A stretch of DNA of 64,000 bases from Singulisphaera sp. GP187 (GCF_900129635.1 NZ_FSRB01000002.1:772727-836726), one strand, 5' to 3'. Positions 27,633 to 37,614 are shown, counted from the stretch's first letter. Numbers and translations are program-made. Notes: generated by a model not told the origin, from the letters alone.

Positions 27633-28705
27633 TCAAGGACGGGGGACTGTTGGCGGTTCGGGGTCGGTGGCCGGCAAGCCCGCGTCGCTCCTGACCCGGA
27701 CATAAGACGGGAACCGCGGGACCCCGCCGTCGGAAAGCTCTTGGTAGCGGAACGTGATCGTGGCGCCGATTGCCGGCGGCGCTGAGCGTTCGGCGTCGGA
27801 GAAGCCCGTGCCGACCGAAAACGTGTCCCGTCCGCCAACTCCACCAGCAAGGCGCCGAGCCGTCCCTTGTGCCGCCCTGCCCCTTTGAGATGCTCGAGCA
27901 CGCGCGCCTCGGCGTCACGAAAGCTCTTGACCTTCAAGAGCGTGGTCGACCGCCCGACCTCGTAGCGCGAGCCGGGCTGGCGGAGCATCAGCCCCTCGCC
28001 CCCGAGTGTCTCGACCCGCGCCAGCTCCTCACGCAACTGCGCCAGGCCGGTGCAGGCGGTATGCTCGTGGGCTTTCAAATAGGCCGACCGCGATCGAGCC
28101 ATCTGCTCGCTGACGAACGCCAGGCGGTCTTCGAACGTGGCGTCGACCCCGGGGGCGTCGAACACGACGTAGCGGACTTCCTTCCAGTGGTCGCTCTTGT
28201 CCTGGCGGCGGACGATCCCGACCGTCCGCTGGAACGCCTTGCGGCCGATCCAGAGCTCACCATCGAGCGGAGTCTCGGGGAGCCCTTCGAGGAACCAGGC
28301 GGGGGCGTGGAACAGGTTGCCGAGCCGTGAGATCAGTGCCTTGCCGTTCCAGTAGGCTCTCACTCCGTCGAGCTTCTCGCTGACCCACCAGCCCGCCAGG
28401 TCCTCGGCGTTGTCCCACTTCTCCGCGAGCAGCAACGGCGGCCCCGTCTTCGTGGCGGCGCCCTCTCCGTCGGGCTCGCTCGCCGTTTCCAGCTTTGGCC
28501 CAGGGTCGAGGCCGACCCGAGCCTGCTCCGCCGTCTCGCCGCGCAGCTTGCGCAGGTGCTTGCAAGTCCGCCGCTCGATCGCCGTCGACTGGTTTCGCCA
28601 GGCCGGACAGGAGCAGGAATAAACCCCTCCGGTATTCTTCAACACGTAGGGCTTGGCCCCCGATCCTTTCATCTCGACCGACTCACCGTCACTCAGGTCG
28701 GGCAT
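27633..28705 (-). pseudogene. SWIM zinc-finger ATP-dependent DNA ligase with C-terminal frameshift
   Basis: The N-terminus has a SWIM finger (YSCSCPAWRNQS, then CKHLRKL). The adenylation domain follows with motif I SEKLDGVRAYW (nucleophilic Lys), DGELWIGR and EGLMLRQPGSRYEVGRS, then LLKVKSFRDAEA. After LADGTRF the frame is lost: the continuation expected for the OB domain (SVGTGFSDAER, then RYQELSDGGVPRFPSYVRVR) lies in the next frame, a one-base change within the A-run 27818-27821. The restored frame would stop at 27633. It may be a real mutation or a sequencing error; everything catalytic is upstream. Confidence 0.72.
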
Positions 28706-29373
28706 ATCGGTTCGTCCTTCCCCGTTAAGGGCTGTTGGACCCAGGTTTCTCCGTGCCGGGTGCCAACTTTATCGGACCGGGATGTTCGAGACCATGGCCT
28801 TGGTCATCTCGTCCTGGCCCCCTTGAGGTTGACGGTCCAGCACTTGGCAGAATCAAGATTCGTAGACGAAATGATTGCATGCATTGGGTGTGGCTGGTTT
28901 GGCAAGTCGGACCAGGTGGAGCCACGCCGCCATCGGCCTTTTTTTCTCGGATTGGCGCTCGAACGGTTTCGCGAAACGGCTCAGGACGCGTCGCGCATGG
29001 TTCGAGCACGGGCCGGGAATGGGAGAAGTCGATATGGTGCATAGACGTGCTCACGATTGACATACTGGTCCATTGAGAAATCTGTCATTCTGTCTCAGTC
29101 GTGCCGAGTGTGGTGGAAAAAACCCACGGTCGATGGTGTTTGCTCCAAGAGTGTCGACTTAAATCACCGTTTCTGGGAGATCTCGTGCAAAATGATCGCC
29201 AAGTGGGTTGAGCGGCACATTCATTGCGTAGTCATCACCCAATGTCATTTGCATTCCATTAGGGACGGAGCCGGACAGTTTCCTCAGTTTCGGAGTGTCA
29301 GGCTACCGGGAAGGTGACGCCCCAATGACACCGCCATGACGCGGTGATTGGCCTGAATTTTGAGGAGGGTTTC
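28706..29373. other. Gap without a recognisable gene
   Basis: Open frames on both strands are short and lack domain signals or good ribosome sites. The only clear signal is the RBS of the next gene at 29364. Confidence 0.4.
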
Positions 29374-29706
29374 ATGCTCCCAATCTCCGATGCCACCAAT
29401 CACAGAGCCTTACCCGACGACGATCCCTCCAGCGATTGTCACGAGGATTCCGGGGGGGAGCCGGTTCCCCGGCCTTGGGAGAATCGCAAGGCGACCGCTC
29501 GGGCGCACCGGGCCAGCCAGGCTCGGTCCGCCAGCACACGCCGTCGTTCCGTTGATCCGTGCACGAGCGAGATGGTTTACTCCCCGGCCGAGCTCGAGTT
29601 CATGTTGGCCATGCAGGCGTATAAGCAGTCGAGCGGGCGGATGTTTCCGACCTGGAGTGAAGTCCTTGAGGTGCTCACGAAACTTGGTTACGAGAAGTTC
29701 CCGTAA
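29374..29706 (+). CDS. Small conserved planctomycete-type protein
   Basis: This 110-residue protein starts at ATG 29374 behind a strong GAGGAGGG site. The first ~65 residues are polar and disordered. The C-terminal block, MVYSPAELEFMLAMQAYKQS then GRMFPTWSEVLEVLTKLGYE, is compact and helical and looks conserved; I believe similar tails are common in planctomycetes. The function is unknown. Confidence 0.7.
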   Translation: MLPISDATNHRALPDDDPSSDCHEDSGGEPVPRPWENRKATARAHRASQARSASTRRRSVDPCTSEMVYSPAELEFMLAMQAYKQSSGRMFPTWSEVLEVLTKLGYEKFP

Positions 29707-30007
29707 AGCGACGACCGCCCACCCTTTCCAATGAATTCAGGAGCGGGCAGAATCCCCGGTCGTCCAGGCCATTGAGCGGTTGCGTCCCGCTTCTGGATCT
29801 CCCCCGAGTCTTCATGTCGTTGGATTCTGGGGAGAAGAGCGGTTTTCAGCTCAGGGGCGATTCTTTGGGAACGCCGGAATCGCAAAAGGAAAAATGGCGT
29901 TTTGGGTCACAATCCTGTAAATTGCCGATGAGAGACACATCTCGTCAGGATTTCGCGATCAAATCAGTCGCCCCATCGTGGTCATTTGACCTGTGAGTTG
30001 ACACTCG

Positions 30008-30472
30008 ATGAGTAAAGTCATCATGACAGATTTCATTGAGAAGTTGCCTCAGGCCTTCCGGGAGGGGGATTCTCACGTGACGGCCAAGGATGTCGAGGCC
30101 GACAACGTGCAACTCCTGCAAGCGATTTATCATGCGGTGATTCAAGGGGATCTTGCAGCCTTCGCGGACCTGCTCGCGGAGGACGTTGACCTCGAGATTC
30201 TGGGTCCGTTAACCATCCCGTTCCTTGGCTCATGGCAGGGCCGACAGCAGGTGACGGAAGCCGTGCGGAATAACTTCGCCACGGTGGAGGATCAGAGTCC
30301 CGAATTGCAGTCCGTGATCGCCCAGGGGAACACGGTGGTCGCCAGTGGACGTGAGCGGGGCCGTTACAAAGAGACAGGGCAAGCTTACGACGTCCAATGG
30401 GTCCAGTTCCATACCTTCAGCAATGGGAAACTGGTTCGCATCCGCCAGCTTGTTACCGACTCGCGAAGTTGA
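30008..30472 (+). CDS. SnoaL/NTF2-like domain protein
   Basis: The product has 154 residues. From residue ~35 it follows the SnoaL pattern: an N-terminal helix (LLQAIYHAVIQGDLAAFADL), then LLAEDVDLEILGP, and C-terminal strands VQWVQFHTFSNGKLVRIRQL. The fold is a small cone-shaped alpha+beta barrel used by isomerases, hydrolases and many ligand-binding proteins. The substrate cannot be inferred. It is a lone gene; 29707-30007 upstream shows nothing else. Confidence 0.75.
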   Translation: MSKVIMTDFIEKLPQAFREGDSHVTAKDVEADNVQLLQAIYHAVIQGDLAAFADLLAEDVDLEILGPLTIPFLGSWQGRQQVTEAVRNNFATVEDQSPELQSVIAQGNTVVASGRERGRYKETGQAYDVQWVQFHTFSNGKLVRIRQLVTDSRS

Positions 30473-30825
30473 CCAAGCTTTGGTCTCACCTCGGCCCAGC
30501 CGATTTTCACTGAGCTCGCCTTAAACCGAGGGGCTGCCCACCCTGAAACTGCGGAGTGGGATCCTGGGGGACTCGTGCACGCAGATCGTGGTGGCGTGGT
30601 GCGTCACGAAGCGTGCTGAGTCGTGACCCATGGCCACGATATTGGCTTCCTTATGATTTGCTGGTTATTCTATTGTTCTGAAGCATGAACTCTCTCAATT
30701 GCAGTTGACGGTCGATTGGCCTCGCCCCATAATCCGGCCCACTCGAACTCACATCCGCCGCTTCCTCACCTCCCCTCTTCTCCCATCTTGCTCTTGACTC
30801 GTCCTCCAACAAGCGAGGTTGATCG
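30473..30825. other. Gap without a recognisable gene
   Basis: No frame here has domain character. The end carries a modest ribosome site (GCGAGG) for the next gene. Confidence 0.35.
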
Positions 30826-31746
30826 ATGTCCGTCTTACTCGTCCTTCTGGCCGTGACATTAAGTGGTGAAGATGGCTCCTCGATCCCGAGTGGCCCCGCG
30901 GCTTCGCCGCAGGTGAAGGCTCGGAGGATCGAGGGAGCGGCGGCCGCGACCGGACCGACGATTTCCTATGAGGTTCGGTACGTCACGATGACGGATCTGG
31001 ATTGGCGTGGCAAGTTTGACCCCAAACTCATTCCGGTCGCTCGCCAAGGGGGCGCGGCGGTCTGGGCGGCCGATTCGGCGACCTTGGCCGAGTGGCTCAA
31101 TTTCTGCCAGGCTGACAGTCGATGCCGCATCGTCCAGGCGCCGAAGGTCACGACTCCGGCGGGCGGCGAGGTCAGCCTGACCCACGGCGAGGTCATTCAC
31201 TACGTGGCTCACCTCGAACGGGTCGCCGACGGCCCCATCAATAAGGCGAGTAAGCTGGCGTTCAAGCCCGAGATCGCTCAGGTTCATAACGGGATTCGCA
31301 CGCGTCTCTCGTCCGGCCGGATCGAGGAGCAAGGTCTTCGCGCACGGTTCCTGATCGAAAATGACCGCCTCGTGTCCTTTCAGGCGTCGCAGTACCGCGA
31401 GATGGTCAACCCGCTCGAGGAGAGTCCGGTCGAGCCGCAGGGCCTGTTCGCCTCGGGGGTGAACCGGCTCGCTCAGCCTCACGCGGCGAGTCTCGCGGCG
31501 ACGATCCAGTACCCCGTGGTTGACTCCGCGCGGGTCGATGGCGAATGGCTGATACCGACGGAGGGGGCGCTGATCGTCAGCCTCGGAAGTTCCCTCAAGA
31601 AGGGGAAGGTTCTCAAAGAAATCCGCAATGAAGAACTGGTCGTGATTCGCTATCGACCCGACCCTGGCGCATCGCCCACCCCGATCGCCGCGGAGCAGAC
31701 CGCCGCCGTGCGGCCGACTCGTCTCAAAAGCCCCGCCGCGAACTGA
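30826..31746 (+). CDS. Exported hypothetical protein with secretin-like segment
   Basis: This 306-residue protein has a short N-terminal hydrophobic segment (MSVLLVLLAVTLSGEDG) that may be a signal peptide. Residues ~45-130 (SYEVRYVTMTDLDWRGKFDP, then CRIVQAPKVTTPAGGEVSLT) resemble the beta-strand repeats before the pore domain of GspD-like secretins, but no pore domain follows and the length is half that of a secretin. The C-terminal ~25 residues are low complexity. It is most likely a periplasmic protein of unknown function. Confidence 0.6.
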   Translation: MSVLLVLLAVTLSGEDGSSIPSGPAASPQVKARRIEGAAAATGPTISYEVRYVTMTDLDWRGKFDPKLIPVARQGGAAVWAADSATLAEWLNFCQADSRCRIVQAPKVTTPAGGEVSLTHGEVIHYVAHLERVADGPINKASKLAFKPEIAQVHNGIRTRLSSGRIEEQGLRARFLIENDRLVSFQASQYREMVNPLEESPVEPQGLFASGVNRLAQPHAASLAATIQYPVVDSARVDGEWLIPTEGALIVSLGSSLKKGKVLKEIRNEELVVIRYRPDPGASPTPIAAEQTAAVRPTRLKSPAAN

Positions 31747-32022
31747 ACGACCGAGAATGCAGCCGACCGCCCGCCGCTGTGGGCTTGACCCGGGAACCGC
31801 GTTTTGAGGGGAATTCGAGTGGCCTCGGTGGTTTGCAATCGGGGTCGTACAGCAACCTGAGCGGATCGCGGAGCCATCAACTAATCCGTTTCAAGCCGGT
31901 GAATCAAGACCCAAGAGGGGGACTGGCTGGCCCGGAAGAGCATCGCTCCCCAACGTCAACCGGGTTCCCCGGGGCCAGGGTCAGGGGAACCCGAGTCGGG
32001 TTGCCCCAACCGGCTCCGTCCC

Positions 32023-32259
32023 TCATCCTGGTTCGGGCTCGACGTAGTGCCACGATCCGCCGCGCGTCTGATAGCGCTCGAATTGGCCGGGCACCGAGGG
32101 TTTGGGGTTCCGATCGGGGCCGAACTTGACGTTGACCTTACCCGACTGCACGAACTCATACTCGATGACAAAGCCATCCGGGGGCACGAACTCCGGTCCT
32201 CCCGGCTTCCCCGCCATCGTGATCTCCTCACCGTGCTTCGGTCCACCGACGATTTTCAT
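32023..32259 (-). CDS. Small hypothetical protein
   Basis: This 78-residue protein starts at ATG 32259 (MKIVGGPKHGEEITMAG) after a GAGGA site. The sequence is soluble, rich in Gly and Pro, and contains FVIEYEFVQSGKVNVKFGPD. No known domain is recognised. It stands alone between gaps 31747-32022 and 32260-32945. Confidence 0.55.
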   Translation of the reverse strand: MKIVGGPKHGEEITMAGKPGGPEFVPPDGFVIEYEFVQSGKVNVKFGPDRNPKPSVPGQFERYQTRGGSWHYVEPEPG

Positions 32260-32945
32260 GAGGGTCCTCAACGGGCCTGTTGGACGTTGCAAACGATTCC
32301 GTCCGCATGGGCAGGCGATGATGGACTCGATTGGCCCGCTTTGTAAAGCCCCGCCGAACCCAGGATGGTGTCATCAGCGATTCACGATGGATTCGCCGTC
32401 AGGGTCGGATTCGTCCCGTCGGGTGGGCACGGCCCTCCATCCCGATCTCCTTGGCAAATCGAGAGGTTACGTTGAAGGGTAAGACCCCGCAACAGGTCCA
32501 TGAGGTGGGTCGGTGATCGTGCCAGGAAGGGGCAGGAAGAACCTCTCCGACTTCGAATGAACGCGACCTTGATCCGTCGATTGGTGCGGATTCGGGAGTT
32601 AGGGCCGAACGACAGTGTGATTGTGGTTTCAATAAATTGTAATGTTTATCGATGTTTTCCGGCGATGTGAATCCACGCTGACGAAGCTCAGTTGCGGAGG
32701 TGTATTGACTGGGAAATGATTAGGATGGGTGGGATCTGCCCGGGTTGTGTTTTTGGCGATCACGAATTCATATTTTTGTTGATCGACAGTTTCATGTGTC
32801 GGGGCCCCGCTCAACCCGCAGTGACGGCCCCTGCACGACCGTCGGCGGATCCGACTTTTCTGGGCATACGGCCGAGAGCGATCGGGGTGCTGCTGCTGTC
32901 CCTAAGGCTCTCGGCGATGCGACCTCCTGGCCAGTCAAGGGCGGC
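32260..32945. other. Gap without a recognisable gene
   Basis: Both strands were read. Only short uncharacteristic frames occur, and no tRNA-like fold or strong repeat is obvious. Confidence 0.35.
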
Positions 32946-33140
32946 TCAAGAGGGCGGAGTCGCACCCGGGCTATCCTTCTTTGAGTTTGCGGAGGATGCC
33001 TCGTGTTGATCCACGGCGTCTCGGAGGAAGCCGACGACGAGTGCGTTCAGCGAATTCTTGTCCTCACGCGCTCGCGAAGCCAACTGCTCGTGAAGGGCTG
33101 GGGGCATCCGGATTTGAAAGTGGACGACGGTCTCGGGCAT
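32946..33140 (-). CDS. Ribbon-helix-helix (HicB/Arc-type) protein
   Basis: This 64-residue protein starts at ATG 33140. The short strand ETVVHFQIRMPPALHEQLAS followed by REDKNSLNALVVGFLRDAVD is a typical RHH fold. Such proteins are DNA-binding antitoxins or small repressors. The start lies one base after the stop of the upstream 104-residue frame, a strong sign of an operon. Confidence 0.75.
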   Translation of the reverse strand: MPETVVHFQIRMPPALHEQLASRAREDKNSLNALVVGFLRDAVDQHEASSANSKKDSPGATPPS

Positions 33141-33141
33141 T

Positions 33142-33456
33142 TTACACCTGGTTGGGCGCGCTGCGCTCGGTCTCGAACGGAGCGAAGCCGTTTCGGGGTA
33201 TGATATAAGGTTCAGGATCATTCTCTGGGTGCCAGGAACCCTTGTCAATCGTCAAGCCAAGGACGCTTGCCAGCGCCTCCTTCGATGCAGTCGCCAAGGG
33301 GCCAATCCGGTCCAAGCGATTGCCGAGTTGTCGTCCAATTCGGCAGTGGCGTCCCTCCATTTCCGTCCGAAGCAAAACACACCAGCCACCCCGATCGTTC
33401 GGCCTGTACTCCCCCCGAACGTCAACCGCCGTCGAGCCGATTCGGGCCGCGCCCAT
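33142..33456 (-). CDS. Hypothetical protein upstream of the RHH gene
   Basis: The 104-residue frame from ATG 33456 reads like a real protein (GGWCVLLRTEMEGRHCRIGR, then NPEDPEP-like acidic turn ENDPEPYIIPRNGF). There is no clear ribosome site. Its stop is one base before the RHH start. The pair could be a toxin-antitoxin type module, but I recognise no toxin fold. The frame lies close to tRNA-Asn, a common site for accessory genes. Confidence 0.5.
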   Translation of the reverse strand: MGAARIGSTAVDVRGEYRPNDRGGWCVLLRTEMEGRHCRIGRQLGNRLDRIGPLATASKEALASVLGLTIDKGSWHPENDPEPYIIPRNGFAPFETERSAPNQV

Positions 33457-33517
33457 GCGAATCGGAGGAATTGCTCTTGAACCAGATCGCTCCGCTCGAT
33501 ACTGTCTGTGGGCCGAT

Positions 33518-33590
33518 TCCCCGATAGCTCAATCGGTAGAGCGAGCGGCTGTTAACCGCTAGGTTCTAGGTTCGAGTCCTAGTCGGGGAG
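33518..33590 (+). tRNA. tRNA-Asn (anticodon GTT)
   Basis: A complete cloverleaf is present: acceptor TCCCCGA / TCGGGGA, D stem GCTC/GAGC, anticodon stem AGCGG/CCGCT with loop CTGTTAA, and T arm CTAGG TTCGAGT CCTAG. CCA is not encoded; discriminator G at 33590. Confidence 0.95.
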
Positions 33591-33626
33591 CTTTGAGAGT
33601 CTTCTTAACGGAAGATCCGAAATGAG

Positions 33627-33660
33627 AAGGGGTCACGGTGAAAGCCGTGACCCCTTCTTT
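33627..33660 (+). terminator. Rho-independent terminator after tRNA-Asn
   Basis: AAGGGGTCACGG (33627-33638) pairs perfectly with 33645-33656 around a 6-nt loop and is followed by TCTTT. It lies 37 nt downstream of the tRNA. Confidence 0.85.
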
Positions 33661-33979
33661 CATTGATCTGGCCCCTTTCCGTTCGAGGGACCCGCTCTAT
33701 CGACGATCCCTCCACGGTCACCCGGAATGTGGCCCCGCTGATCGTCAGTGTCGCACGGCGGCGCCTGCCTCGATTGATGCTGCACCGTTTGATGCCCACG
33801 GCCGGCCGATTGTCCCGCCGGCCCCGGCTTTCGGCCCGAGGCTGCATCCGCTTGTGGCCATCGCCCCGGTTTGCTTAAACACGGTATCGAGCCAGGCAAG
33901 CTGTTCAACTCCAGGAGGTTCGCCCCGGAATCGGTCAAGGCGATCAACGAGGTGGCTGCCTACACTTGCGCCGGTCGAA
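33661..33979. other. Gap without a recognisable gene
   Basis: No convincing frame is seen between the tRNA-Asn terminator and the end of the lipoprotein gene. Confidence 0.35.
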
Positions 33980-35257
33980 TCACCGGCCTACCGGCAGCGT
34001 GAGCAGGGGGCCGCCCGGCTGTTGACGCCCGAAGTCGAGGCGGCTGAGCGAGAGGACCAGGGCGAAAGTCGCCTTGCTGGGTTGATCGCGATCGTCGATG
34101 TAATACCAGTAGTCGCGGTATTTCACCGCGACATACGCCGTCGGGGGTGGCTTGTGTCCGCGGCACGCGTGGACCGCGAACAGCCCCTCGGTGATCGCTC
34201 GCGCATCGACCGACTTCCCGTCGGGCCCGGTCGGCAGTCTCACGAGCCCGGCTTCGATGTGTTCGCACGGGACCTCGACCCCGTTGGCCAGGTAGAAGAA
34301 CACCTGGGCCGTGGATCGTGGGCTGACCTGAATCGCTTCCGAGGGCGGGCTTGGGGCTTGGAGCGGGTCGAGGACCACTCCCGGCGAGACGACGACCACA
34401 TAGCGGGGTTGTCCCGGCCGAAGGTTCAGCAGACCGGCGACCTCTTCGATGATCGGATGATGGAGGGCGACCGGGTTCACCTCCAGGACCAACCGCCGTT
34501 CCTTGCGCGAGAGAACCCAGTCCGCCCCATCCCCGCGCGGGCGATATTCCAGGCCCGACTTCGCCGCCTCGACGACCACGGAGGCCGCGATGGCCGACGA
34601 GGGCAACGGTCCGCCGACTTCGACGAGATGTTCTTCCGGTCGCACGGCACCGAGGCCCAGGTCCTGGGCCGCCTGGAGCAGTTCCGTCACCCGTCGGAAC
34701 CGGCCGAAATCGGGGATGAGTTCCCGTTGCGGTCCGCTGGCCGTGATCGCGTTCGGCACGCCGTTGAGCCGCTCGACCCAGAGGCGCAGTACGGTCGCCA
34801 CGGGCCAGCTCGTCTGCTGGAGGAGGATTAAGGTGTCCGCCGTGATCGGGGTGAGGAACTTCTCGACGGCATCCCCGTTGTCCGACGGGATCAGGGTCAA
34901 GGTCGGGCGGTTCGCGCCGCTGACGTTGATGTCCGGTAGGATCGAGGTGAACGATCGGAACGTGCTGCCCGCGGGGTTGGGCGCGTTGAAGAACGGCCGC
35001 GCTTCCGCGCCGCCGGCCAGTTCGTACTGCGCTGCGATCGACGAGACGTTGAGGTTGAGGGGCGACTCGTTGTAGCGCATGTGGACGAGGTTGCGGAGGA
35101 GTTGCTCCTCGTCGACGTGCCGGACGGCCTCGTTATAACGGCCGTGCGACCGCTCCAAGACTTTCGGGCCGAAGGCACATCCCCCCTCGGCGAGCACACA
35201 GGCGAGGATTCCGGCGATCGTGAGCCGCGCGAGGCGCTTCGATCTCGGCTTGAGCAC
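33980..35257 (-). CDS. Outer-membrane-type lipoprotein, hypothetical
   Basis: This 425-residue protein has a lipobox at residues ~20-27 (VLAEGGC). A helical YNEAVRHVDEEQLLRNLVHM segment is followed by NESPLNLNVSSIAAQYEL and a long mixed region ending YVAVKYRDYWYYIDDRDQPS. I believe this architecture occurs widely in planctomycetes and proteobacteria as an uncharacterised envelope lipoprotein. It is next to the TolC-like gene on the same strand, which suggests a role in an efflux or secretion assembly. Confidence 0.72.
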   Translation of the reverse strand: MLKPRSKRLARLTIAGILACVLAEGGCAFGPKVLERSHGRYNEAVRHVDEEQLLRNLVHMRYNESPLNLNVSSIAAQYELAGGAEARPFFNAPNPAGSTFRSFTSILPDINVSGANRPTLTLIPSDNGDAVEKFLTPITADTLILLQQTSWPVATVLRLWVERLNGVPNAITASGPQRELIPDFGRFRRVTELLQAAQDLGLGAVRPEEHLVEVGGPLPSSAIAASVVVEAAKSGLEYRPRGDGADWVLSRKERRLVLEVNPVALHHPIIEEVAGLLNLRPGQPRYVVVVSPGVVLDPLQAPSPPSEAIQVSPRSTAQVFFYLANGVEVPCEHIEAGLVRLPTGPDGKSVDARAITEGLFAVHACRGHKPPPTAYVAVKYRDYWYYIDDRDQPSKATFALVLSLSRLDFGRQQPGGPLLTLPVGR

Positions 35258-35476
35258 ATCCCCGACCCTTCTGCTTTGCGAGGCGTTCTCACTCCCTCGA
35301 CCGAGGCGGACGAACCTCGGGGCGAGGGCATTCTGAGGTTTTCGACCGCCCCGTCAAGGCGAATCAGGTGCGTTGACGCAATCGACCTACGATCCGCCCC
35401 GAAATGCAGGTCGAGAGCCTGGGGCGTCCGCTGCCGACCTCAGCGAAAACGCGGGAGGAGCTGGCCGTTGCGCGGT

Positions 35477-36796
35477 TCAATCGGCCCCGATCACCTCCAT
35501 CAGCTTGGCGTGAGCCACGCGGTAGTTGGCCTCGGCGTGCAACTGCTCCAACTCGGCCTTCGCCGTGGCTGCCTTGGCGGCCTGGATCGCGGCTGGCAAC
35601 CGGGCGGGACCCTCGGAGTCCCGTCGCGCTTGAACCATCTCGTTGGCGAGTGCCAGGCCCTCGTTGGCCTGTTCGAAGCCGGTGTAAGCCTGGCGAGCCT
35701 CGAGCACGACCTTATCGATGGTTGCCTGCACGTTCTGCTGGGCCTGGGCAATCTGGTATTCCCGCTGGTGCTTGACGTGACGTCGCTTGCCCCAGTCGAC
35801 GAAGGTGTACGAGGCGGAAATGCCGAACGCCCCGAAGTTGGGCTGAATGATGGGGGCGGCGGTCTGATTGAAATAGGAACCGAAGATGTTCACGTCGGGC
35901 AGGAACTCGGACCGTGCGATCTGGAACGCCGCGGCCGCTTTGTGGGACGTTGCCATGGCTTCCTGGACCTGCGGGTTGCAAGCCAGGGCCCGGCCGGCGG
36001 CCTCGTCCGCCGAGTGGACGGGGGGCTGCGGTGGCATCGGCTCCTCGAGCACGAGCAAGGTGCCCGCGGGGAGTCCAATCAGGTTGTTGAGCTGCTCGGC
36101 GATATCGGCGGACTGGCCATGCACCTGATTCAGCGCCTGCCTCGCCTCGATCGACGCCACGCGGATTTCGGGCGAGGAACCGATCTGGGCGAGTTGCTGG
36201 GCATAGTTCACCTGAACCTGCAGCGCGGCTTCGATCCGCTGGGCCCCATGCAGGCCGTAGAACGCCTGGGCCACACCAGACAACAGGTCGCGAGTCCCCT
36301 TGGCCAGTTGGGCCTGGGCGATCTGCTCGTCGGCCTTGGCGATCTTGACCGCCGCGTTGACGGCGATCAGCTTCGTGATCGGCTGGGCCAGCGTGATGGC
36401 GGCCAGGCTGCTGTCCTGATTGACGGCGTTGACAGCGACCGTCCGCGACCCCGGCGGTAGGATGCCGAGCCGGCCTGTTCGTATCGTGTTGACGACGCCG
36501 AGGTTGGTATTGAAATGGAAATAGTCGACGTTGCCGAGGAGCTTGGGGAGGTAATCCGTCTTCGCCGCGGCCGTCACTTCTCCCTTCTCTCGCATAGCCA
36601 GCTTGGCCAGCCCGAGGCCCTTGCTCGTGACCAAAGCCCGCTGCTTGGCGTCCTCCAGCGTCAGGTGATAGACCGTCTGCCCGGGAGCGAGTCGATTCGA
36701 GCCCGGCAGCAGCGCGTCCTGCGCAGATGCCGTTCCGGCGCATAGGAGCAAGATCGCGAAGGCCGATCGCAGGTACAGGCGTATCCAAGGCCGCAT
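35477..36796 (-). CDS. TolC-family outer-membrane channel protein
   Basis: This 439-residue protein starts at ATG 36796 behind AGGAGG, with a signal peptide (LRSAFAILLLCAGTASAQ). Two repeats of the OEP fold are visible: YHLTLEDAKQRALVTSKGLG, long coiled-coil stretches rich in Ala, Gln and Glu, and a beta-strand segment FGAFGISASYTFVDWGKRRH. It would form the trimeric exit duct of a type I or RND system. The gene upstream of the lipoprotein is this one, so they are probably co-transcribed. No inner-membrane pump or adaptor is in the window. Confidence 0.88.
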   Translation of the reverse strand: MRPWIRLYLRSAFAILLLCAGTASAQDALLPGSNRLAPGQTVYHLTLEDAKQRALVTSKGLGLAKLAMREKGEVTAAAKTDYLPKLLGNVDYFHFNTNLGVVNTIRTGRLGILPPGSRTVAVNAVNQDSSLAAITLAQPITKLIAVNAAVKIAKADEQIAQAQLAKGTRDLLSGVAQAFYGLHGAQRIEAALQVQVNYAQQLAQIGSSPEIRVASIEARQALNQVHGQSADIAEQLNNLIGLPAGTLLVLEEPMPPQPPVHSADEAAGRALACNPQVQEAMATSHKAAAAFQIARSEFLPDVNIFGSYFNQTAAPIIQPNFGAFGISASYTFVDWGKRRHVKHQREYQIAQAQQNVQATIDKVVLEARQAYTGFEQANEGLALANEMVQARRDSEGPARLPAAIQAAKAATAKAELEQLHAEANYRVAHAKLMEVIGAD

Positions 36797-37031
36797 CGAT
36801 CTGACCCCCTCCTAGGGCTGAACCTTCGCAACAAGCCCCCTTCGGTCCTTGGAGCCTGAGCGACGCCGAACTCTCCTCGCCGGCGTTGGAGGGATTATCG
36901 GCACAAGCAGGGCAAGCTGGGTAGGCAAAATCTGCTAGCCGCGGCGCGCCGGGGTGGTGGCGGCAGGCGCGGGTTCTGCCTCGCGTTCCAAATGTGCTAA
37001 TTTGTCCATTAAGAGAAAGAAGTGTTTTGCT

Positions 37032-37313
37032 TCAGTCGGAAATGGAGAGCGGCCTCGCCCGAGTTCTACGGGTTTGGTGACACCTGGGCGAGGAGCCAGT
37101 GGCCAGGCGAGGAGCCAGTGGCCAGGCACTTAAAGTGGGTAAGGTGGGAACCCAGGGAGATCCGTTGAGGATCTTAATTGGACACCTAAGTCTTTCCCAA
37201 ATCTCCCAGACGGCCCAATTGAAGTGCCTGGCTGCTAGCACTCCCTCGAACCCCAACGCCAAGATTGCCACGCCGATCATCAACCGTCGCGTTGTAAGTC
37301 GTGGGAGTCGCAT
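37032..37313 (-). CDS. Small protein with N-terminal TM segment
   Basis: The 93-residue frame from ATG 37313 opens with MRLPRLTTRRLMIGVAILAL, the signature of a large planctomycete family of short membrane proteins. The later part is encoded by a 125-bp segment that is repeated at 38966-39090, after which the sequence becomes low complexity. There is no clear ribosome site, and the C-terminal third may be out of frame with its ancestor, so it could be a decaying copy. Confidence 0.45.
   Translation of the reverse strand: MRLPRLTTRRLMIGVAILALGFEGVLAARHFNWAVWEIWERLRCPIKILNGSPWVPTLPTLSAWPLAPRLATGSSPRCHQTRRTRARPLSISD
37112..37236. repeat. 125-bp repeat, copy 1
   Basis: It is nearly identical to 38966-39090, with about 10 differences. 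On the minus strand both copies encode FNWAVWEI followed by PIKILNGSPW, so they look like duplicated gene fragments. The ends are mildly inverted: CAGGCACTT near one end, AAGTGCCTG near the other. Confidence 0.8.
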
Positions 37314-37614
37314 GAGGGCTAGTGCATGATTACTGCCATTTTGGACAGTACTTGCACCTCAAGCCCGGCTCAATAATAATAAAGAAGCCATTTAAACACC
37401 CAAAGACCGATTGAGCCGATTTCACGATCCGACGAGGACCGAGCTGGGTCGCATCTCCTTCGGGAATTCGATCGCCCCCCCACTCCCCCCTCCCCCCCTC
37501 GTATCGGTCCCCGGCGTGGGCGGCCGGGATCGCCGATCGTGCGGGTTGGGAAGGTCGCCAATCGAATCGGTGTTGGCACGTGCTCTTCCTATCCATTCCG
37601 GGGGGGTCCCAATC
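37314..37614. other. Leader region upstream of DUF1559 gene
   Basis: No gene is visible. The run of C near 37476-37500 and the absence of a Shine-Dalgarno close to ATG 37615 are notable; the nearest purine run is GGGGGGG at 37600-37606. Confidence 0.4.
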
